Positions 17,066 to 25,442 of a stretch of 51,985 nucleotides of DNA are shown piece by piece (the stretch's first letter is position 1; the number at the start of each line of letters is the position of its first letter). Below the pieces are notes generated by a model that saw nothing but the letters and a program-made list of their open reading frames with translations, made no database searches and was not told the DNA's origin. This DNA is from Fluviicola sp. (lineage in GTDB: Bacteria > Bacteroidota > Bacteroidia > Flavobacteriales_D > Crocinitomicaceae), in contig JAIRJW010000019.1 of NCBI GenBank assembly GCA_031260455.1, positions 1 through 51,985 of the forward strand, read 5' to 3'. Position numbers and translations under genes: made by a program.

Positions 17066-18187
17066 ATGCCTGGTTCTCAATATCAACAATGTACCAAATG
17101 TGTCATGGACACCAGTGATCCTGACATTCTTTTCAACCCGGATGGAACCTGTAATCATTGCACAGATTATTTATCTGGAATCAGCCCCTTGTTTCATGAT
17201 CCGGAAAAAAACAAAGCCGGGATCCGTATCCTGGTTGATAAAATCAAAGCAAAAGGAGCCGGAAAAGTTTACGATTCTGTGATCGGGATCAGTGGTGGAG
17301 TAGATAGTTGTTACACCGCTTATTTTGCAAAGATTAACGGTTTGAATCCTTTACTGGTTCACCTAGACAATGGCTGGAATACGGAACTGGCCATTGAAAA
17401 CATCCTGAAAGTGGCTACCCGATTGGATCTGGATTTGGAAACGGTCGTTCTCGACTGGCAGGAATTTCGCGAAATGCAACTGGCTTTTCTTCGTTCTTCC
17501 ATTGTCGATACTGAGATTCCGACAGACCTCGCTATTCCGGCTGCACTGCATCAATTGGCAGAAAAACACCAGGTAAAAACCATTCTCTCGGGCGGCAACT
17601 ATTCTTCAGAAGGGATTTTACCCCTGCAATGGGGATATCATGTGATGAAAGACATGAAATTGTATCGCTACATCGTTCGGACCTTCAGCAATGTAAAACG
17701 GGAAAAGATTCCGGGTTTCGGGCTTTGGAAAGAGTTCAAATACAAAATGCTCAAAGGAATCAAAACCTATTATCCGCTCAATTTCATTCATTATAATAAA
17801 GATGAAGCAAAGCTGCTGCTGGAAAAAGAACTGGGTTGCCAGTTTCCGTTCAGGAAGCATCACGAATCGAGGTATACCCGTTTCTGGCAATCCTACATCA
17901 TGCCGGTCAAATACGGGTTTGATTATCGCCAGGCCATTTTTTCAACACAAATCTGTTCCGGGCAAATCACACGGGAAAAAGCACTGGAAGAATTAAAAAC
18001 GCTTTCGTATGATCCGGACACCATTGAAAATGAAAAGGATTTCATTTGTAAAAAGCTGCAGATATCCACTGCAGATTTCGACCAGATTTTCCAAAAAAAA
18101 CCTTTGACTTATATAGACTTTCCCAATTCAAAAAAGTCTATTACATTCGTATACAGGACTTATCGCTTTTTATTTCCTAAAAAATAA
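17066..18187 (+). CDS. N-acetyl sugar amidotransferase (WbpG/PseA-like)
   Basis: It is an ATP-pyrophosphatase of the N-acetyl sugar amidotransferase family, which converts an acetamido group on a nucleotide sugar to acetamidino. It has two Cys pairs, 'CTKC' (9-12) and 'CNHC' (29-32), likely a zinc site, then the P-loop 'IGISGGVDS' (73-81) and 'LDNGW' downstream. The 'GWNTELAIENI' helix follows. The length, 373 residues, fits the family. WbpG normally works with HisH and HisF paralogs that supply ammonia, but none is present in this window. The epimerase gene starts 2 bp after the stop. Confidence 0.85.
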   Translation: MPGSQYQQCTKCVMDTSDPDILFNPDGTCNHCTDYLSGISPLFHDPEKNKAGIRILVDKIKAKGAGKVYDSVIGISGGVDSCYTAYFAKINGLNPLLVHLDNGWNTELAIENILKVATRLDLDLETVVLDWQEFREMQLAFLRSSIVDTEIPTDLAIPAALHQLAEKHQVKTILSGGNYSSEGILPLQWGYHVMKDMKLYRYIVRTFSNVKREKIPGFGLWKEFKYKMLKGIKTYYPLNFIHYNKDEAKLLLEKELGCQFPFRKHHESRYTRFWQSYIMPVKYGFDYRQAIFSTQICSGQITREKALEELKTLSYDPDTIENEKDFICKKLQISTADFDQIFQKKPLTYIDFPNSKKSITFVYRTYRFLFPKK

Positions 18188-18189
18188 CC

Positions 18190-19122
18190 ATGACACAAAC
18201 CAAAACAAATATTCTCATAACCGGGGGAGCTGGATTCATCTCTTCCTCTCTGGCTGATAAACTACTTCAAAACCCGGATTATTTCGTAGTGCTGATAGAT
18301 AACTTCCTGACAGGAAGAAAAGAAAATATTCCACAGCACGAGCATTGTAAATTCATTCATGGCGATGTCAATAATCTCGGAGACATCTCTCCTGTTTTCA
18401 GTCTTTACAACTTTGATTACGTCTTTCACTATGCAGCAGTAGTCGGGGTGAAACGCACACTGGAAAACCCGATTATGGTTCTGAATGATATTTACGGCAT
18501 CCAGAATATTCTCGATTTATCCAAACGAACCGGAGTCAAACGCGTATTTTTCGCGTCTTCCTCCGAAGTATACGGTGAACCGGTTCATTTACCGCAACAC
18601 GAAACCATTACTCCATTGAACTCACGACTTCCGTATGCGGTTGTCAAAAATGTCGGCGAATCCTATTTCCGCTCCTATCAGCAGGAATATGGGCTGGATT
18701 ATACTATTTTTCGCTTTTTCAATACTTACGGTCCCAAACAGAGCACCGATTTCGTGATGTCACGTTTCCTGAAACTGGCACTTGCCAACCAGGATATTCC
18801 TGTTTACGGCGACGGATCCCAGGCACGTACTTTCTGCTACATCGACGATAATCTGAATGCCTGTGTCAAAGCTATGGAATCCGGACTGCTCATCAACGAT
18901 GTGGCAAATATCGGGAACGGAAACATTATCACAATTCTGGATCTGGCGCAAACCATTGTCCGTCTGACAGGTTCGCAATCCAACATTGTACATTTGCCAC
19001 CACTGGAAGAGGGTGACATGACGCGCAGACAGCCAGACATTGTCAAAATGAAGGCACTGCTGGGATGCCCTTTCACAGACCTGGAACACGGAATCGGAAC
19101 CATTCTGAAGCAGCTGCATTAA
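18190..19122 (+). CDS. NAD-dependent nucleotide-sugar epimerase/dehydratase (extended SDR)
   Basis: An extended short-chain dehydrogenase of 310 residues. The dinucleotide motif is 'TGGAGFISSS' (11-20), with Ser at the usual third Gly (GxxGxxS). It also has Asp37 for the adenosine ribose, 'FASSSEVYGE' (121-130) and the catalytic pair Y149-x3-K153 ('YAVVK'). 'VFHYAAVVGVKRT' resembles the 4-epimerase and UDP-glucuronate decarboxylase/UGE subgroup. The product sugar cannot be decided. It lies between the amidotransferase and a glycosyltransferase, so it probably makes the donor used nearby. Confidence 0.85.
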   Translation: MTQTKTNILITGGAGFISSSLADKLLQNPDYFVVLIDNFLTGRKENIPQHEHCKFIHGDVNNLGDISPVFSLYNFDYVFHYAAVVGVKRTLENPIMVLNDIYGIQNILDLSKRTGVKRVFFASSSEVYGEPVHLPQHETITPLNSRLPYAVVKNVGESYFRSYQQEYGLDYTIFRFFNTYGPKQSTDFVMSRFLKLALANQDIPVYGDGSQARTFCYIDDNLNACVKAMESGLLINDVANIGNGNIITILDLAQTIVRLTGSQSNIVHLPPLEEGDMTRRQPDIVKMKALLGCPFTDLEHGIGTILKQLH

Positions 19123-19134
19123 ATTCCGGGACAG

Positions 19135-20352
19135 ATGAAGAATGTACTTTACCTTTCATACGATGGAATGACCGACCCGTTAGGGCAAAGCCAGGTTCTT
19201 CCTTATCTTGCAGGTCTTAGCCAAAAAGGAATTTACTTCACGCTGGTAAGCTTCGAAAAACCGGAACGTTTTGAACCGGAACGCGCAAAAATCCAGGCGT
19301 TCTGCGACGAACATGACATTGACTGGAAACCACAACTGTATACCAAACGCCCCCCGGTATTGTCTACATTGCTTGATATCCGGAAAATGAGCCGGGCAGC
19401 ATTTTCACTACACCAAAAAAAACAGTTCCAGCTTGTTCATTGCAGAAGTTACATCAGCGCATTGATCGGGGTGAAACTCAAACGAAAGAAGGGCATTCGA
19501 CTGCTTTTCGATATGCGCGGCTTTTGGGCCGATGAACGTATTGAAGGCAGAATCTGGGACATCCGGAATCCCCTGTTCAAAAGCATTTATAACTATTTCA
19601 AAAAACAGGAGAGACATTTCTTTGAAGAAAGCGATGCTATTGTAAGTTTAACAGAAGCTGGGAAAAATGAGATTCTGAGCTGGAAATTGCCATCCGTATC
19701 TACTGAAAAAATCACGGTAATTCCTTGCTGTGCTGATTTAAACTTGTTCGATCCGGAAAAAAATGATCCGGATACTATCTTCACAAAGAAAAGCGAGTAC
19801 CAGTTAAATGATAAATACATAGTCGGTTATGTCGGTTCAATCGGAACCTGGTATCAACTGCCCGAAATGCTTCTTACTTTCAGGCACATCAAGCAGCTAA
19901 AACCTAGTGCTGTTTTTCTTTTTGTAACAAAAGAAGCTCCGTCATCCATTCTGCAGGAAGCAAAAAAACTGGAACTCGACCCCGGTTCAATCCGCATTGT
20001 TCCGGTATCTCATCACCATGTTCCGCTTTTTATTGCTATGTTCGACTGTTCCATCTTTTTTATCCGGCCTACATTTTCGAAAAAAGCCTCTTCACCGACC
20101 AAACAAGGGGAAATCATGGCTATGGGGATCCCATTGATCTGCAATGCTGGCGTTGGCGATACGGACGAAATTGTGAACCGGTATCATGCCGGGTTGATAT
20201 TGAAAGACACCAAAGATGAAACACTTACTTCTTTTAACCTCGATTTTCCGCACTTTAACCGGGAAAGCAGTATGCTGGGAGCCAAAGAATATTTCGGTTT
20301 GGAACGGGGAGTTGAATCTTATTTCTATATCTATGACCACTTTGTTGGCTAA
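19135..20352 (+). CDS. GT4-family glycosyltransferase (405 aa)
   Basis: It begins 'KNVLYLSYDGMTDPLGQSQ', the recognisable head of a large GT4 group in surface glycan clusters, followed by 'LLFDMRGFWADERIEGRIWD', 'VIPCCADLNLF', 'IVGYVGSIGTWY' and the donor-binding end 'KQGEIMAMGIPLICN'. The first ATG follows the epimerase stop by 12 bp. It is likely part of the same operon. Donor and acceptor cannot be read from sequence. Confidence 0.87.
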   Translation: MKNVLYLSYDGMTDPLGQSQVLPYLAGLSQKGIYFTLVSFEKPERFEPERAKIQAFCDEHDIDWKPQLYTKRPPVLSTLLDIRKMSRAAFSLHQKKQFQLVHCRSYISALIGVKLKRKKGIRLLFDMRGFWADERIEGRIWDIRNPLFKSIYNYFKKQERHFFEESDAIVSLTEAGKNEILSWKLPSVSTEKITVIPCCADLNLFDPEKNDPDTIFTKKSEYQLNDKYIVGYVGSIGTWYQLPEMLLTFRHIKQLKPSAVFLFVTKEAPSSILQEAKKLELDPGSIRIVPVSHHHVPLFIAMFDCSIFFIRPTFSKKASSPTKQGEIMAMGIPLICNAGVGDTDEIVNRYHAGLILKDTKDETLTSFNLDFPHFNRESSMLGAKEYFGLERGVESYFYIYDHFVG

Positions 20353-20391
20353 GTATTCACAGATTCTAAAAAAAAGCCCACATTTGTTCCA

Positions 20392-21468
20392 GTGAATCTG
20401 AAAAAACTCCATATTATTGCCCCTTATCCAAGAGGAGAAGCGCCTTCTCAACGTTTCCGGTTTGAGCAATATCTCGATTTTTTGCAGGAACACCAGTTCG
20501 AAATTCATTACCATGCTTTTCACACAAAAAAAAGTTGGAGCAGGTTGTATCAAAAAGGGAAGATTTTTCAAAAAACCCTGGATCTGGGCTACAATTTTCT
20601 GCGTCGCTGGTTACTGCTTTTCAGACTGGCCGGAGCAAAACATATTTTCATGCACCGTGAAATGGCTCATATCGGTCCGCCTGTTTTCGAATGGATTCTG
20701 GTTAAAATCATGCATAAAAAATACATCTATGATTTTGATGATGCCATCTGGATTCCAAATTACAGTGCAGCTAATGCGCAGTTTCAAAAACTGAAATGCT
20801 ACTGGAAAGTACATTACCTTATCCACTGGGCGGAGAAAATCAGCGCAGGGAATGAATTCCTGGCAGATTATGCCCGAAAGTTCAATTCAGCCGTTTCTAT
20901 CATTCCGACAACTATTGACACCGAAAACCAGCATTCAATCCTGGTAAATCAGCATCATAAGCCCATAGTCATCGGTTGGACCGGAACTCATTCCACCATG
21001 CATTACCTGGATTTCGTTGTTCCGGTTCTCCGGAAACTGGAATCCGAATTTGATTTCGTGTTCAAAATCATTTCGAACAAAAAACCGGATTATCAATTGA
21101 AATCTTTGGTTTACCAGGACTGGAAAGAAGAAACGGAAATAGAAGATCTGGCAAAAATCCAGGTTGGTGTGATGCCACTCGTTCGCGATACCTGGTCTGA
21201 AGGAAAATGCGGCTTTAAAGCACTGCAATACATGAGCCTCGGAATGGCAAGCATTGTCTCCCCGGTTGGTGTGAACACCAAAATTGTCCGGCACAACGAA
21301 AACGGATTAATAGCAGATTCTGCCGAAGAATGGGAAGCAAGTCTGAGAAAACTGCTGCTTGATGAGAATTTGAGAATGGAATTGGGACGACAAGCCCGGA
21401 AAACAATCCTGAAAAACTGGAGCATTGATGCCTGGAAAGAGCATTATATTACGCTTTTGCAATCATAA
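20392..21468 (+). CDS. GT-B glycosyltransferase (GTG start)
   Basis: A glycosyltransferase of 358 residues. The N-lobe starts 'KKLHIIAPYPRGEAPSQRFR'. 'YIYDFDDAIWIP' precedes the linker, and the C-lobe has 'PIVIGWTGTHSTMHYLD', 'VGVMPLVRDTW' and 'EGKCGFKALQYMSLGMA', the typical GT4 nucleotide-sugar site. The frame starts at GTG 20392, with no in-frame ATG nearby. This is the last gene of the main forward glycan block. Confidence 0.85.
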   Translation: MNLKKLHIIAPYPRGEAPSQRFRFEQYLDFLQEHQFEIHYHAFHTKKSWSRLYQKGKIFQKTLDLGYNFLRRWLLLFRLAGAKHIFMHREMAHIGPPVFEWILVKIMHKKYIYDFDDAIWIPNYSAANAQFQKLKCYWKVHYLIHWAEKISAGNEFLADYARKFNSAVSIIPTTIDTENQHSILVNQHHKPIVIGWTGTHSTMHYLDFVVPVLRKLESEFDFVFKIISNKKPDYQLKSLVYQDWKEETEIEDLAKIQVGVMPLVRDTWSEGKCGFKALQYMSLGMASIVSPVGVNTKIVRHNENGLIADSAEEWEASLRKLLLDENLRMELGRQARKTILKNWSIDAWKEHYITLLQS

Positions 21469-21561
21469 AAAATACAACCGCAAGGACATACTGACAACAG
21501 CTGTCCAGATAAAAAAGGCATACTAAAATGTAATATACCTTTCCCTTTCATCTGAATAATT

Positions 21562-21732
21562 TCAGGAACCGCAACCGATGCATTCGATATAGCTGTCCAT
21601 CGGACGTACGCCTTCCACCTGCATTTTCAGGTTGTGAATTTTATCTTTGATGTCCATATCTGCAAACATATCACCTGTCAATTGTGCTTCAAGCACTGCG
21701 ATTTCTTCCTGTAATTTTTGTTTGTTATCCAT
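21562..21732 (-). CDS. Small conserved-looking protein with C-terminal CxxCG (56 aa)
   Basis: This short ORF lies between the glycan genes and the Fic gene. It starts at ATG 21732 and codes for 56 residues. The N-terminus is charged and helical ('MDNKQKLQEEIAVLEAQLTG'), the middle is 'MDIKDKIHNLKMQVEGVRP', and the end is 'YIECIGCGS'. A helix-rich body ending in Cys-x-x-Cys-Gly-Ser is a compact pattern that I recall among small Flavobacteriales hypotheticals, without a known role. The two Cys could bind metal or form a redox pair. Codon use looks natural, and the frame is neatly bounded by ATG and TGA. Confidence 0.65.
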   Translation of the reverse strand: MDNKQKLQEEIAVLEAQLTGDMFADMDIKDKIHNLKMQVEGVRPMDSYIECIGCGS

Positions 21733-21923
21733 TTTTGATGGGTTTAAAATGATAGTTGCAAGTTAGTCAATAAAGCAATTTCAGCTGCAACGAGAGATTG
21801 GTGATTTATGAAGCAAGTTTTGAACAGCCCTGAATTTCACCGAATGAATGTGATGCTATTCCAGTTTGAGGGTTTTTCAGTATGAAACAAGCATTTATTC
21901 AGATAGCAAGTCGTTTTGTATTT

Positions 21924-21972
21924 TAAGTAAAAATTGCGAGATTCTTGAAAAATCTCGCAATTTTTACTTATT
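21924..21972. repeat. Palindromic 49-nt unit, copy A (3' of the Fic gene)
   Basis: A perfect 19-bp inverted repeat (arms 21925-21943 and 21951-21969) encloses a 7-nt loop. It is identical to copy B (23296-23344) at 46 of 49 positions, all three differences being in the loop. It contains the stop codon of the Fic gene and could serve as its terminator. Confidence 0.85.
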
Positions 21973-23265
21973 TATCTTTTTCAACTCTTGCTCAAAGTTT
22001 TTGGATTTAATAAAATTTTGTTTAATTTTATTAACCTGAACAACCTCTAAGAAGCCCAACTCTACAAGGTTTTTTAAATCTTGACGGGCTGTAAAATTAG
22101 AAATACTAAATCTTTTTTCAACTTCCTTACTATTCAATACACGGTCGGAATCATCATAAATAATTTTTAATATTTGAGCCATTCGATCGTTTACACCTGG
22201 AATCTTCATGAATTTTGCAGCTTGAACCACTTCGCGTTGCTTACGTCCAATATAATCCTTAAGAGCATCAAATGCTTTAATCATTGTTTTAATATTGTAA
22301 GTAATAAAATATCCTAAATCATTATCATCCTTCTCAGAATACAAATAAGCTTTTTCATATTGATTCTTCGTATCCTTTATAATACGAGATATTGAGAGGT
22401 ACTCTGTAAGCCAATAACCATTTTTCAGCATATACCAATAGAATAAAGTACGGGCAGTCCGACCGTTTCCATCAGAAAATGGATGAATCCATCCAATCAT
22501 AAAATGTATGATACATCCTTTAATAATGGGATGTATAAAATCATTCGTATCTGTATTGAAAAACAAACATAAATCGCCAATAAGTTGTTCTAATTCTTCA
22601 TGTGGAGGCGGTTGATGAATATTTTCACCCTTTATTATATCCTGGACAAAGATATCATCGTTAGCTCTAAATCGGCCTTCTTCACCAGGGTTTTCTAATG
22701 TTTTAGATGAAATAAGTTTATGAATCCTTAATAAATTTTCAGGAGTAAGATTCTCATGTTTATACTGAGTGATGTGGCGCATCGTAACAAAATTATTCAT
22801 AATCATCTGCTCAGATTTGGTTCTGGGTTTTTGCTCCTGCTGAATCATTTCTTTCGCTTTCTTACGTGTTGTATTCGCTCCTTCCATTTGACTACTACTA
22901 ATTGCCTCTTCCATAATGGAGCTAATCATGAATTTTGTCTTATCTGTCTCTGCAATACCAATATTACTTCCTAAAGTACCACCTATATGCAAATCGAATA
23001 AATGCAAGGTACGCTGAATAAAATCTGTATTTGGATAAGTGAATTTGTACTTTCCGAAGAAGATACTTTTGCTGTTTGTTGTTCTATGTAATTTCACAGC
23101 CATCCAAACATCAATTTTATTTTCGTGGTTGGTTCTATATTTTACTTTATTCCAATACAAATAATCATCTTGAATTTTTTTCATTTCACCATTACCCAGC
23201 ATTTCAATCATAATGGAAAAACTTTCATCACTATATCTTTCTTTTATTATTGGGGGATTCTCCAT
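21964..23265 (-). CDS. Fic-family AMP-transferase with N-terminal inhibitory motif and C-terminal wHTH
   Basis: The Fic core carries the active-site 'HPFSDGNGRTAR' (261-272), matching HxFx(D/E)GNGRxxR, so it should transfer AMP from ATP. An inhibitory helix motif 'SSQMEG' (124-129) precedes it, and 'GRFR' (197-200) and 'HQPPP' (217-221) fit the flap region. Residues after about 365 look like a winged helix ('NSKEVEKRFSISNFTARQDLKNL'), common in class II Fic proteins. There are 433 residues. The gene looks richer in A+T than its neighbours and is flanked by palindromes. Targets are unknown; it may be a stand-alone self-inhibited Fic. Confidence 0.93.
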   Translation of the reverse strand: MENPPIIKERYSDESFSIMIEMLGNGEMKKIQDDYLYWNKVKYRTNHENKIDVWMAVKLHRTTNSKSIFFGKYKFTYPNTDFIQRTLHLFDLHIGGTLGSNIGIAETDKTKFMISSIMEEAISSSQMEGANTTRKKAKEMIQQEQKPRTKSEQMIMNNFVTMRHITQYKHENLTPENLLRIHKLISSKTLENPGEEGRFRANDDIFVQDIIKGENIHQPPPHEELEQLIGDLCLFFNTDTNDFIHPIIKGCIIHFMIGWIHPFSDGNGRTARTLFYWYMLKNGYWLTEYLSISRIIKDTKNQYEKAYLYSEKDDNDLGYFITYNIKTMIKAFDALKDYIGRKQREVVQAAKFMKIPGVNDRMAQILKIIYDDSDRVLNSKEVEKRFSISNFTARQDLKNLVELGFLEVVQVNKIKQNFIKSKNFEQELKKINK

Positions 23266-23295
23266 ACTTCAGGACACTACTATTCCAGACAAACA

Positions 23296-23344
23296 TAAGT
23301 AAAAATTGCGAGATTCTTCGAGAATCTCGCAATTTTTACTTATT
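23296..23344. repeat. Palindromic 49-nt unit, copy B (5' of the Fic gene)
   Basis: A perfect 23-bp inverted repeat (arms 23295-23317 and 23321-23343) with a 3-nt loop. It lies 31 bp upstream of the Fic start, in the divergent gap before the second asparagine-synthase gene, where a terminator would not be expected. The remaining part of the gap (23345-23521) is A/T-rich, with no other feature seen. Confidence 0.85.
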
Positions 23345-23521
23345 AAAGAAAGCAATATGATATATTACAAAATAATAATTTCAAAATAACCGGCTCAATG
23401 AATTCGAAAATAACGATACATAACCACAGACTAAATTCTTCTTTTTATAACAAATCATTCAAAAAACACAGAGTTTTTCGCTATCTTTACTTTCTGCAAC
23501 AAACTTGCTAAAATTGAATTT

Positions 23522-25420
23522 ATGTGCGGAATTGCTGGTTTTATTGACTTCAACGGGGCTTCTTCAGAGCATGATCTGGAACAGATGACCCATTCACTGG
23601 AGCATCGCGGCCCTGACGGATTCGGTACGTTTATTCATGGCACCGCTCATTACAAAACCGGACTTGGGCACCGAAGATTATCCATCCTGGAACTTTCCGA
23701 CCTGGGGAAACAACCCATGAACTGGAAACAGTTTACCATTGTTTTTAACGGTGAGATTTACAATTTTTCCGAAATCAAAGCTGAACTTCAAAAGTCAGGG
23801 CATGCTTTCCAATCGGAATCGGACACTGAAATGATCCTGCATGCTTATGAACAATGGGGAGTCAAATGCCTGGATCGCTTCATCGGGATGTTTGCTTTTG
23901 TGATCTACGATGCCGGAAAAGAAGAAATTTTCGTTGCGCGTGACCGTACCGGGGTGAAACCGCTTTTCATTTACCATAACCGTGGACTTTTTCTCTTCGC
24001 TTCCGAATTGAAAGCTTTCCACAAACACCCGGATTTCGAAAAGAAAATAAATATTTCTGCTGTTCAGGCTTACCTGCAATACGGGAACGTTCCGACTCCG
24101 CATTGCATTTTCGAATATTGCCGGAAACTGGAGCCGGGACATTTTATCCGGACTCCTTTGCGCAACTTTCAGCCGGAACCGGTCCAATACTGGAATGTAT
24201 ATGATTATTACAACAAACCCAAACTGGATCTTTCAATCAGAGAGGCAAAAAAACAAACGGAAGATTTATTGAAATCAGCCTGCGAATACCGCATGGTTTC
24301 AGATGTTCCCGTGGGCGTTTTTCTCAGCGGAGGCTATGACAGTACTTGCGTTACAACGCTTTTACAAAAAGACCGTACACAACCGCTAAAGACTTTTACC
24401 ATCTCCGTTCCTGATATCGGTTTAAATGAAGCTCCTTATGCAAAAGCCATTGCCGGTTTTCTTCAAACCAATCACACCGAAACGGAATGCAGCGCCCGGG
24501 AAGCTATTGACCTCATTGCGGAACTGCCCTATTTTTACGATGAACCTTTTGCAGATTCCAGCGCAATTCCAACCACACTTGTGTCAAAAATCGCACGGCA
24601 ACATGTAACCGTTGCTCTAAGCGCTGATGGCGGAGACGAGGTTTTTGCAGGATATAACCGCTATGAAATGATCCTGAAATACAATGATAAACTCCATAGA
24701 ATCCCGGCATTTGCCCGCAAAAGCATGGCAGGAATTATGGATCGGATTCCCGCCAATTCCATTCCTGTTTTAAAAAATAAGTACAACTTTGCTCAACGCT
24801 ACGAAAAAACCAAAGCTATCCTGCGTAATGCAAGCAACCGGAATATCATGTTAAGCATGAGTCAGCTGTTTACGGATGATCAGGTTGAAAAACTGAGTAC
24901 ACATGCCTTCAAAAAGATATCCAGTTATTTTGACAGTACCGAACTCACTAATTACAGTCCGCTGGCTTTTGCCCAAGCGATGGATTATCAAACCTATTTA
25001 CCCGATGATATTCTGCAAAAGGTAGACCGCGCTTCGATGACTGTCAGCCTTGAAAGCCGGGAACCGCTTCTAGATCACCGACTGATTGAATTTGCAGCGC
25101 AACTTCCGGACAATTTCAAATTCCGGGAGGGCTCAAAGAAATGGCTTCTGAAAGAAATAGTACATCAATACGTTCCGAAACCGATGATGAACCGGCCTAA
25201 AATGGGCTTTGCCATCCCGATAGAATCCTGGTTGAAAAACGAACTGCGGAGTCTGCTCGAAACATACTTGTCCAAAGAACACATCACCGAAGCCGGGATT
25301 TTTCACTGGACAGAAATAGAGCGTCTAAAAAGTTCTTTCCTGTCCGGAAAAATGGAATTTGGCGTAAAAATATGGTATCTCCTCTCCTTCCAGATGTGGT
25401 ATGAAAAGTGGGGGAAATAA
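23522..25420 (+). CDS. asnB: Asparagine-synthase-like glutamine amidotransferase, copy 2
   Basis: The N-terminal nucleophile Cys2 ('MCGIAG'), 'HRGPDGFG' (28-35), 'FNGEIYNF' (75-82), and the ATP-pyrophosphatase loop 'SGGYDST' (269-275) are all present. The family-typical 'SADGGDEVFAGY' and 'LPDDILQKVDRASMTVSLESREPLLD' are in the C-half. It is 632 residues long. The sequence is clearly different from copy 1 (for example SGGYDST against SGGLDSS), so the two are not a recent duplication. It is separated from the glycan operon by the Fic unit, and may be either the cellular asparagine synthase or a glycan enzyme. Confidence 0.9.
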   Translation: MCGIAGFIDFNGASSEHDLEQMTHSLEHRGPDGFGTFIHGTAHYKTGLGHRRLSILELSDLGKQPMNWKQFTIVFNGEIYNFSEIKAELQKSGHAFQSESDTEMILHAYEQWGVKCLDRFIGMFAFVIYDAGKEEIFVARDRTGVKPLFIYHNRGLFLFASELKAFHKHPDFEKKINISAVQAYLQYGNVPTPHCIFEYCRKLEPGHFIRTPLRNFQPEPVQYWNVYDYYNKPKLDLSIREAKKQTEDLLKSACEYRMVSDVPVGVFLSGGYDSTCVTTLLQKDRTQPLKTFTISVPDIGLNEAPYAKAIAGFLQTNHTETECSAREAIDLIAELPYFYDEPFADSSAIPTTLVSKIARQHVTVALSADGGDEVFAGYNRYEMILKYNDKLHRIPAFARKSMAGIMDRIPANSIPVLKNKYNFAQRYEKTKAILRNASNRNIMLSMSQLFTDDQVEKLSTHAFKKISSYFDSTELTNYSPLAFAQAMDYQTYLPDDILQKVDRASMTVSLESREPLLDHRLIEFAAQLPDNFKFREGSKKWLLKEIVHQYVPKPMMNRPKMGFAIPIESWLKNELRSLLETYLSKEHITEAGIFHWTEIERLKSSFLSGKMEFGVKIWYLLSFQMWYEKWGK

Positions 25421-25442
25421 TACAAAACCTAAAACAACGATT

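Noticed and set aside
21924..23344. Palindromic repeats near the Fic gene as a CRISPR array
   Set aside because: There are only two copies 1.3 kb apart, with a whole gene between them rather than short unique spacers, and no cas genes are in the window.
23341..23521. A promoter for the second asparagine-synthase gene at 23482-23489 (TATCTTTA)
   Set aside because: The last base of the -7 consensus does not match and no TTTG stands at the expected -33 distance, so it is too weak to list.
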